Source: JANPCX01 sp050916095
Lineage (GTDB): Bacteria > Pseudomonadota > Gammaproteobacteria > Burkholderiales > Burkholderiaceae_C
Reading direction: 5' to 3'
Assembly: GCA_050916095.1 (NCBI GenBank)
Contig: CP050901.1
Span: forward strand, 868,001-932,000
Length of the DNA stretch: 64,000 bases
Numbering within the stretch: the stretch's first letter is position 1; every line of letters begins with the position of its first letter. Of the stretch, positions 57,665 to 64,000 are shown one piece after another. Below the pieces are notes generated by a model. The model did no database searches. It had not been told where the DNA came from and saw only the letters and a list, made by a program, of their open reading frames with translations. A program made the position numbers and the translations under genes.

Positions 57665-60256
57665 ATGCGACTCGACAAACTCACCACCAAATTCCAAGAT
57701 GCCCTGTCTGACGCCCAAAGCCTGGCGATTCAGCGCGACAACCCCTACATCGAGCCCGTCCACATCCTGGCCGCCATGCTGGCCCAGACGGACGGCCCCA
57801 AGGCGCTGCTGGAGCGCGCCGGGGTCAGCACCGCCAAGCTGCAAGAAGCGCTCGAAGGGGCGATGGCCAAACTGCCCCAGGTGCAAGGGGGCGAGCAGGT
57901 GCAGGCCAGCCGTGACACGGCGGCGGTGCTGCAGGCTTCGGAGAAAGAATCTGGCAAACGTGGCGATGAGTTCATCTCCAGTGAGATGTTCTTGCTTGCG
58001 GTGGCCGAGCACAAAACCTTAGGGCCTTTGGTCAAAGAACATGGCCTGACCCGCAAGGCCCTGGAAGCCGCGATCGACGCCGTGCGCGGTGGTGCCAAAG
58101 TGGACAACCCGGAAGCCGAAGGCCAGCGCGAGGCGCTCAAAAAATACACGCTCGACCTCACCGAACGCGCCCGCGCAGGCAAGCTCGACCCGGTGATTGG
58201 CCGCGACGATGAAATCCGCCGCGCCATCCAGGTGCTGCAGCGCCGCACCAAAAACAACCCGGTGTTGATTGGTGAGCCGGGCGTCGGCAAAACCGCCATC
58301 GTCGAGGGCCTGGCCCAGCGCATCGTGGCCGGTGAAGTGCCCGAGTCGCTCAAGAACAAACGGGTGTTGGTGCTGGACATGGCCTTGCTCTTGGCAGGCA
58401 CCAAATTCCGTGGCGAGTTTGAAGAACGTTTGAAGGCCGTGCTCAAAGAAGTGGCCCAAGACGAAGGCCAAACCATCGTCTTCATCGACGAAATTCACAC
58501 CATGGTGGGCGCGGGCAAAACCGAAGGCTCCATGGACGCGGGCAACATGCTCAAACCCGCCTTGGCGCGTGGCGAGTTGCATTGCATTGGGGCGACCACA
58601 CTCAACGAGTACCGCAAATACGTCGAAAAAGACGCTGCGCTGGAACGCCGTTTTCAAAAGGTGCTGGTGGGCGAGCCCACGGTGGAGGCCACCATTGCGA
58701 TCTTGCGCGGCTTGCAGGAAAAATATGAAGTGCACCATGGCGTGGAGATCACCGACCCGGCCATCGTCGCGGCGGCTGAGCTCAGCCACCGCTACATCAC
58801 CGACCGTTTCCTGCCCGACAAAGCGATCGACCTGATCGACGAAGCGGCAGCCAAGGTCAAGATAGAAATCGACTCCAAACCCGAGGTGATGGACAAGTTA
58901 GATCGCCGCTTGATTCAATTGAAGATTGAGCGCGAAGCCGTGCGCCGCGAGAAAGACGAAGCCTCGCAAAAACGTTTTGTGCTGATCGAAGAAGAAATCA
59001 GCAAGCTCGAGCGCGAAGCCTCTGACCTGGACGACCTGTGGAAAGCCGAGAAGGCTGCCGCGCAAGGCTCGGCCCACGTCAAAGAAGAGATCGACCGCAT
59101 TCGCACCCAAATTGAAGAGTTCAAACGCAAAGGCGACTTCAACAAACTCGCCGAGTTGCAGTACGGCAAGCTGCCCGACCTGGAGAAAAAACTCAAAGAG
59201 GCGCAGGCCAAAGAGCAAGGCAAAGCCAAACAGGTGGGCGGCAAACCGCAACTGCTGCGCACCTTGGTGGGCGCTGAAGAAATTGCCGAAGTGGTGGCCC
59301 GCGCCACTGGCATTCCTGTGGCCAAGCTGATGCAAGGCGAGCGCGAGAAGTTGCTGCAAATGGAGGGCCGCCTGCACGAGCGTGTGGTGGGCCAGGACGA
59401 AGCCATCACTGCGGTGGCCAACGCCATTCGCCGCTCGCGCTCGGGTCTGTCGGACCCCAACCGCCCCACTGGTTCCTTCCTCTTCCTGGGCCCCACAGGC
59501 GTCGGCAAAACCGAGCTGTGCAAAGCGCTGGCGGGCTTCTTGTTCGACGGCGAGGACCACATGATCCGCGTTGACATGAGCGAGTACATGGAAAAACACA
59601 GCGTCAGCCGATTGATCGGCGCGCCACCAGGCTATGTGGGTTACGACGAAGGCGGTGCGCTGACCGAAGCGGTGCGCCGCAACCCCTACAGCGTGCTCTT
59701 GCTCGACGAAGTGGAAAAAGCCCACCCCGACGTGTTCAATGTGTTGCTGCAAGTGCTGGACGATGGCCGCCTCACCGACGGCCAAGGCCGCACCGTGGAC
59801 TTCAAAAACACCGTCATCGTGATGACCAGCAACCTGGGTTCACACCAAATCATGAACCTGGCCGGCCAAGACAGCGAGGTCATCCGCGAAGCCGTGTGGG
59901 TCGAAGTGAAACAACACTTCCGCCCCGAGTTCCTGAACCGCATTGACGAGACCGTGGTCTTCCACGCACTGGACAACAAGAACATCGCCGCCATCGCCAA
60001 GATTCAGCTCAAGGTGCTGGAAGGGCGCATCGAGAAAATGGACATGAAGCTCGAGGTGTCGCCTGAAGCCTTGGCCGAACTCGCCAAAGTCGGCTTCGAC
60101 CCCGCCTTCGGTGCCCGCCCCCTCAAACGCGCCATCCAACAGCGCATTGAAAACCCGGTGGCCAAGCTGATTCTCGAAGGCAAGTTCGGGCCGAAGGATG
60201 TGATTCCGGTGGATGTGCAGGATGGGGAGTTTTTCTTTGGGCGGGTTGTGCATTGA
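57665..60256 (+). CDS. clpB: ATP-dependent disaggregase ClpB
   Basis: An 863-residue Hsp100 protein of usual length. The N-terminal Clp domain (about 1-145), AAA+1 (Walker A GEPGVGKTAIVEGLAQ, Walker B TIVFIDEIHT), the ClpB middle coiled coil (about 410-525), and AAA+2 (GPTGVGKTELCKALA, SVLLLDEVEKAHPDV) with C-terminal domain are all present. With DnaK it rescues aggregated protein. A sigma-32-type promoter precedes it. The last 100 bases before the next gene hold no feature. Confidence 0.98.
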   Translation: MRLDKLTTKFQDALSDAQSLAIQRDNPYIEPVHILAAMLAQTDGPKALLERAGVSTAKLQEALEGAMAKLPQVQGGEQVQASRDTAAVLQASEKESGKRGDEFISSEMFLLAVAEHKTLGPLVKEHGLTRKALEAAIDAVRGGAKVDNPEAEGQREALKKYTLDLTERARAGKLDPVIGRDDEIRRAIQVLQRRTKNNPVLIGEPGVGKTAIVEGLAQRIVAGEVPESLKNKRVLVLDMALLLAGTKFRGEFEERLKAVLKEVAQDEGQTIVFIDEIHTMVGAGKTEGSMDAGNMLKPALARGELHCIGATTLNEYRKYVEKDAALERRFQKVLVGEPTVEATIAILRGLQEKYEVHHGVEITDPAIVAAAELSHRYITDRFLPDKAIDLIDEAAAKVKIEIDSKPEVMDKLDRRLIQLKIEREAVRREKDEASQKRFVLIEEEISKLEREASDLDDLWKAEKAAAQGSAHVKEEIDRIRTQIEEFKRKGDFNKLAELQYGKLPDLEKKLKEAQAKEQGKAKQVGGKPQLLRTLVGAEEIAEVVARATGIPVAKLMQGEREKLLQMEGRLHERVVGQDEAITAVANAIRRSRSGLSDPNRPTGSFLFLGPTGVGKTELCKALAGFLFDGEDHMIRVDMSEYMEKHSVSRLIGAPPGYVGYDEGGALTEAVRRNPYSVLLLDEVEKAHPDVFNVLLQVLDDGRLTDGQGRTVDFKNTVIVMTSNLGSHQIMNLAGQDSEVIREAVWVEVKQHFRPEFLNRIDETVVFHALDNKNIAAIAKIQLKVLEGRIEKMDMKLEVSPEALAELAKVGFDPAFGARPLKRAIQQRIENPVAKLILEGKFGPKDVIPVDVQDGEFFFGRVVH

Positions 60257-60396
60257 GGCTGGTTTGACTTTCATGAGTTGTTGGTAAGTTCGGTGAGGCG
60301 GCTGTTCAAGCTTGCGGATTGAAAATCTGGACACGACCGCTTGCGGATCTTCGCGTAGATAACCTGGCCCTATTGAAGCAGACATTCGCAGGACCC

Positions 60397-61641
60397 TCAC
60401 GCCCAGCCAGCCTGCAGCTCGATGATCGCCTTGGTGAGCAGACTTATTATCGTCCAGCCGGGGTCTTGACTGCCTTCTTGCGCACCGGTGTTCGTGAAGG
60501 CGCTGATGGCGAACTGGCCATCCAGTGCGATCACGCTGTAGGCAGTGAAGCCGTCGCCGGTGCCTCCATGGTGGAGACAGACCTTTTGCTTGAAGGCGTC
60601 TGGCAGCGGGCCCACGTCCCAGCCCAATACATAGTCGCCCACAGGATTGCGAAGACGCTGCACATACGCTGCCGGCAGTGGGGTGGGCTCACCACTCAGG
60701 GCCTGCTGGTGCAACTGCTGCCACTTGGCGTAGCCGGTCACGGTGGCGAACACACCGCCTGCGGCCTCGCCCAGCACTTCATTCCAACCCTCCAGCTCGG
60801 GCGGGTTCCATTCGAAGAACTGCACTGCACCCGGGGTGCCGACATGCCCGCGCTGTATGGCCAGGCCTGCCGTGGTTGGCAGGCCCGGGCTCAAGCCAGG
60901 TCCGCCAGGCATGCCAACCAGGGGAACGATCAGTTCGTCGAACAAGGCGGTGAAGCTCTTGCCACTACGGGCTTCCAGAATCATGCCGACCAGCATGTAG
61001 CCGACGTTGGAATACAGAAAGTCCTGGCCCGGCGTCACGCCCGGCTGGGCCTGTTGCAGCGCCCAGGCAGCCGCGAAGCGGCGACGACCCGCGAGGGTCT
61101 CGGGCACGGGCTCGGTCTGCGTGGCGAGGAACTCCAGGAAGAGGCCGATGTCGGCAGCGTTGTTCATTGCGATCAAGCCGCCGCGATGCTCGAGCAGTTG
61201 CACGACTGTCACGGTCCGAAACGCCGGAAGCATGCTGGCAGCCAAGTCCGGCAGGGCATCAGCCAGGCTGAGCGTCCAGCTCAGTTGCCCACGGTCAATC
61301 AGCTTGGCGGCCATGCAGGCCGTCATCGCCTTGGAGACAGACCCGATGCGCAGCCAGTCGCCGATGGCCGTGGCAGCAGGCGCGCCCTTTTGCCGAAGGC
61401 CGGCGGCGGCCGCGGCGCTGGATTGGCGATCGGCGTAGTGAAGGCTGGCCGACACCAGACCGGCGGCCACCGCCTTGCTGGCCAGTCGATCAAGCAGCTC
61501 TTGTCGTCGGGCGGCGTTGGCGGCGTTTTTGATTTCGGAGTTGCCGCCGCCACAAGCGGCCAAAGCGGCGGTGGCCAGAGCCATTGAGAGCAGGTGGCGG
61601 CGATTGATCCGGGCAGAGGTGGCACATCGGGTGGTTGTCAT
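60397..61641 (-). CDS. Class C beta-lactamase-like serine hydrolase, exported
   Basis: A 414-residue protein with an RR-containing signal (INRRHLLSMALATAALAACG), so Tat export followed by lipidation is possible. The serine beta-lactamase/PBP fold motifs are present: SxxK in IGSVSKAMTACMAAK, YxN in FLYSNVGYMLVGMI and HxG in CLHHGGTGDG. It may be a peptidase, esterase or cell-wall enzyme; resistance to beta-lactams cannot be inferred. It is downstream of the two-component genes, in the same direction, after 147 bases. Confidence 0.88.
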   Translation of the reverse strand: MTTTRCATSARINRRHLLSMALATAALAACGGGNSEIKNAANAARRQELLDRLASKAVAAGLVSASLHYADRQSSAAAAAGLRQKGAPAATAIGDWLRIGSVSKAMTACMAAKLIDRGQLSWTLSLADALPDLAASMLPAFRTVTVVQLLEHRGGLIAMNNAADIGLFLEFLATQTEPVPETLAGRRRFAAAWALQQAQPGVTPGQDFLYSNVGYMLVGMILEARSGKSFTALFDELIVPLVGMPGGPGLSPGLPTTAGLAIQRGHVGTPGAVQFFEWNPPELEGWNEVLGEAAGGVFATVTGYAKWQQLHQQALSGEPTPLPAAYVQRLRNPVGDYVLGWDVGPLPDAFKQKVCLHHGGTGDGFTAYSVIALDGQFAISAFTNTGAQEGSQDPGWTIISLLTKAIIELQAGWA

Positions 61642-61788
61642 CGGTATTCCTTGTGAGGTGCTGTGCCCGGACGCGGCGGATGCCAGTCTCGGGAACAACT
61701 GACTTCACTGTAGAAACGGTCGATGCAAATCCGGTGCACCCTGGATGGAGACTCTGTGGAGAAGCTGGAGGCTGGGCGGGAAAGAATT

Positions 61789-62940
61789 TCAGGTCGATGC
61801 AGGCAACCGGACTTCCAACACCGCGCCCCCATCGGGCCGATTGGCCGCGTGCGCCTGTCCGCCGTGGGCGTCGGCGATGGCGCGGACCACGCTCAGCCCA
61901 AGGCCGCTGCCCCCGGTCTGACGCGAGCGTGACGCCTCGCTGCGCCAGAAGCGCTCGAACGCTCTCTCGGCGCTGCCTGGCGGAAAGCCGGCGCCACGAT
62001 CGAGCACACGCAGCACGCCCGCACTGCCTGATGCGTGGGTTTCGATGCGCACCACGCCACCTTCGCTGGCGTAGCGGCGCGCGTTGTCCAAGAGGCAGAT
62101 CAGCATCTGGCGCAAGCGCTGCGGATCCGCATGGACCCGCACCGGGCGCAGGTCCAGCTCCAGCCGCATGCCCAGCGCATGCAGGTCGGGCTCGATCACT
62201 GGCAGCAGGCTTTCCACTTCATTGGCAAGTTCCACTTGGCAGCACTGCAGCGCCAGGCTGTTTGCGTCGGCCAGGCTGACCACGCGCAGGTCTTCCACCA
62301 CCCGGCTGAGCGAATCGACCTGCTGGATGAGTGCTGTGATCTCGGCCGGGCCGCTGGCGAACACGCCGTCGTGGATCCCTTGCAGCCTCCCGCGCAGGAT
62401 GGTGAGCGGTGTGCGCAACTCGTGCGCAATCGCGGCGGTCGACTCCTTCAACTCACGCCGTGATGCGGCAAGGCTGTCGGCCATGTGGTTGAAGTCATCG
62501 ACCAGTTGCCTTAGTTCCAGGCTGCTGTCGCGGCCCGGCTCAGCGCGGGCGTCCAGGTCGCCCTGCGCCACGCGACGCGCTGCCTGCGCCACGCGTTCGA
62601 TCGGACGGGCCAGCCGCTGACCCACACCCATGGCCAGCCAGAGCGCCACGCAGGCAGCCAAGACCGTCAGCACGGCCAGGCCCAGGTCGCTGTACAACTG
62701 CCCCTGTGCATGACCGGCCTCCGAGGCCTCCTTGAGCACCCGCAGATCAGCCGGATCGGGCAGCCGCAACGCTTCGAGGTCGCGCCCGGCACGCTGGGCT
62801 GCTGGTGGCAGGTTGTTCAGGTAACGGGACATCAGCCACTCGTCCAGTGTGCGGGAGCCGCCGTAGATGAAGCCAAATGCGCCAACGAAGAAGATCAGCA
62901 TGCCCAGCGTCAACTGGGTGCGCAAACGGCGAGCCTTCAT
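61789..62940 (-). CDS. Sensor histidine kinase
   Basis: A 383-residue membrane kinase: two membrane helices (about 9-29 and 84-104) around a short periplasmic loop, a HAMP domain (RLARPIERVAQAARRVAQGD), HisKA with the phospho-His in AIAHELRTPLTILRGRLQG and an HATPase domain (LLDNARRYA, DRGAGFPPG, GGSGLGLSVV). The order and spacing resemble BaeS/CreC-type kinases. It is 34 bases downstream of its response regulator. Confidence 0.92.
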   Translation of the reverse strand: MKARRLRTQLTLGMLIFFVGAFGFIYGGSRTLDEWLMSRYLNNLPPAAQRAGRDLEALRLPDPADLRVLKEASEAGHAQGQLYSDLGLAVLTVLAACVALWLAMGVGQRLARPIERVAQAARRVAQGDLDARAEPGRDSSLELRQLVDDFNHMADSLAASRRELKESTAAIAHELRTPLTILRGRLQGIHDGVFASGPAEITALIQQVDSLSRVVEDLRVVSLADANSLALQCCQVELANEVESLLPVIEPDLHALGMRLELDLRPVRVHADPQRLRQMLICLLDNARRYASEGGVVRIETHASGSAGVLRVLDRGAGFPPGSAERAFERFWRSEASRSRQTGGSGLGLSVVRAIADAHGGQAHAANRPDGGAVLEVRLPAST

Positions 62941-62974
62941 CGCGACGCTTCGAGGCAGTAGATCTGCGAACTGC

Positions 62975-63673
62975 TCATGTTGACTTCAGGCGGTAGCCCA
63001 CGCCGCGCACGCCTTCGAGCCAGCCAGGTCCGTCGGCGGCTTCCAGCTTCTTGCGCAACTTGGACACGTGACTGTCCACCGTGCGTTCGAGGGCCTCTCC
63101 CTCAGGGGGCAGGCAGGCATCCAGCAACTCAGCACGACTGAAGGCCTTGTGCGGGCTGCGCGCCATCAAGCTCAGCAGGCGGAATTCGGTCAGCGTCAGG
63201 ATCAGCGCTTGCCTGGGGGCATTGGCCGTCTGCAGGCTCGCGCTGTGCGCGCTGGTGTCCACGGTCAGACCGGCTACTCGCAGCAAGGCCGCATCGCTGC
63301 CCTCACCTCGTGTACGGCGCAGCACGGCTTTGGCCCGGGCAACGACCTCCACCGGGTTGAAGGGCTTGACCACGTAGTCGTCGGCCCCAATGCGTAGCGC
63401 ACTGAGCTTGTCCAGGTCCTCGCCCATCGCGCTTGCCATGATGACAGGCGTGGTGCCGCGTGCGCGCAACGTTGCCAGTACGTCGAATCCATCACGTCGG
63501 GGTAGTTTCACGTCCAGCACCACCAAGTCCGGCGACAGCATCTGGTGGTGCTGAAGCGCCAGATCACCGTCGCCCGCCGTCACCGTTCGGAAGCCCTCAC
63601 GGGCGAAGTAAGCCACCAGAATATCGGCAATCTGCGGCTCGTCTTCAACAATCAGGATCAGGGCGTTATCCAT
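62975..63673 (-). CDS. OmpR-family response regulator
   Basis: A 232-residue regulator: receiver domain with VEDEPQ, phospho-Asp in DLVVLDVKLPRRDGFD and VVKPFNP, then a winged-helix DNA-binding domain (LTLTEFRLLSLMARSPHKAF, RTVDSHVSKLRKKLEAADGP, GVRGVGYRL). Closest in pattern to BaeR-like regulators, which respond to envelope stress; the signal here is unknown. It may control the serine hydrolase downstream. Confidence 0.93.
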   Translation of the reverse strand: MDNALILIVEDEPQIADILVAYFAREGFRTVTAGDGDLALQHHQMLSPDLVVLDVKLPRRDGFDVLATLRARGTTPVIMASAMGEDLDKLSALRIGADDYVVKPFNPVEVVARAKAVLRRTRGEGSDAALLRVAGLTVDTSAHSASLQTANAPRQALILTLTEFRLLSLMARSPHKAFSRAELLDACLPPEGEALERTVDSHVSKLRKKLEAADGPGWLEGVRGVGYRLKST

Positions 63674-63978
63674 GGTCGAGCGGTGATTGAGGTCGGGTCA
63701 GTCGCATCCCAGTATAGGCAGGAGTGTGGAGAGTGTGTGCATGGAGTGAGCGCGATACGTGGAGATCACACTGGCACTTTAGGTCAACGGCCAGACTCAC
63801 TGAATCGACAACGGCCTGACTGGTCATCGCCAGGTCGGTTTCTGGGTTGATGGACTGGCGTGCCAGGAAGCCGCTTCTCGCGACCAACCGCAATTGACCG
63901 GATGGAACCATAGACCATCGTTCTGCAACGGCTTGCAATGCGTCACGTTGCTGACATTATTGACGTTTGCAAAATTCA
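63674..63978. other. Upstream region of the two-component operon, no gene seen
   Basis: About 305 bases upstream of the response-regulator gene. No open frame here has a start signal or recognisable product. It must carry the promoter of the minus-strand operon, but I cannot point to boxes. Confidence 0.4.
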
Positions 63979-64000
63979 TGACAAACCACCCTCCGTTCAC
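63979..64000. repeat. Start of a dispersed repeat at the window edge
   Basis: ATGACAAACCACCCTCCGTT at the right edge matches the DNA before the repeat pair at 28239-28260 (one base different). The window probably cuts a further copy of the palindromic repeat here. Confidence 0.65.

Noticed and set aside
1..64000. tRNA, rRNA or complete insertion sequence with transposase
   Set aside because: I looked for cloverleaf-like ends, rRNA motifs and DDE-type transposase motifs and saw none; small tRNAs could still be missed by eye.

Overview
The window looks like chromosomal DNA of a betaproteobacterium, most likely order Burkholderiales, family Comamonadaceae. This rests on high GC, on the gene neighbourhoods (HAD-Rieske-S49 peptidase; hom-thrC-moeA-moaD-moaE-clpB; urease operon with a small membrane protein between ureA and ureB), and on dispersed palindromic repeats of the TTCGACAGGCTCAG type that are frequent in that family. 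Identification is from the sequence alone; genus is not claimed.

Layout. 0-2.4 kb: end of a HAD hydrolase, Rieske protein, S49 peptidase, small membrane protein. 2.4-6.8 kb: a putative lysine-catabolism unit with a divergent Lrp-type regulator, a saccharopine/lysine dehydrogenase-like protein, a DUF1338/HglS-type 2-oxoadipate dioxygenase and an aminoadipate-semialdehyde dehydrogenase. 6.9-9.4 kb: unknown membrane-anchored protein and an RlmN-family radical SAM enzyme. 9.4-16.9 kb: urease genes ureA-(membrane protein)-ureB-ureC-[insert]-ureE-ureF-ureG on the minus strand. The insert holds two toxin-antitoxin pairs, a LysE-type exporter and a MITE-like element. No ureD is seen. 17.2-21.9 kb: a giant NCS1-permease/Cys-cluster/hybrid histidine kinase fusion and its LuxR-type response regulator. 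21.9-26.8 kb: a very large uncharacterised protein (about 1485 aa) that looks like a multi-domain effector, followed by a decayed copy of its own C-terminal module. 27.3-33.5 kb: nitrilase, two YceI proteins with cytochrome b561, PF03640-like protein, a secreted HExxH protein and its neighbour. 33.6-36.1 kb: mobA, moaA, NlpC/P60 peptidase. 36.1-39.1 kb: repeat-rich DNA and a prpE broken by an apparent 11-bp deletion. 39.1-46.3 kb: DUF6502 protein and lipoprotein, beta-propeller lipoprotein and two tandem paralogous exported proteins. 46.9-60.3 kb: core genes phoH, bcp, Mth938-like, alaA, hom, thrC, yefM-yoeB, moeA, moaD, moaE, crcB, clpB (with a sigma-32-type promoter). 60.4-63.7 kb: class-C-like serine hydrolase and a two-component system.

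Most notable. (1) The large protein at 22.3-26.8 kb combines duplicated N-terminal repeats, a GNAT-like middle, a series of helix-turn-helix-like segments and a C-terminal module whose degraded second copy lies directly downstream, an arrangement like the orphan tips of polymorphic toxin loci. (2) One family of short palindromic repeats has entered at least four genes while keeping them open (ureC, thrC, the permease-kinase, the HglS-like gene), and in one case supplies the stop codon. (3) At least two families of MITE-like elements with terminal inverted repeats are present. (4) The urease operon is split and lacks its expected ureD neighbour.
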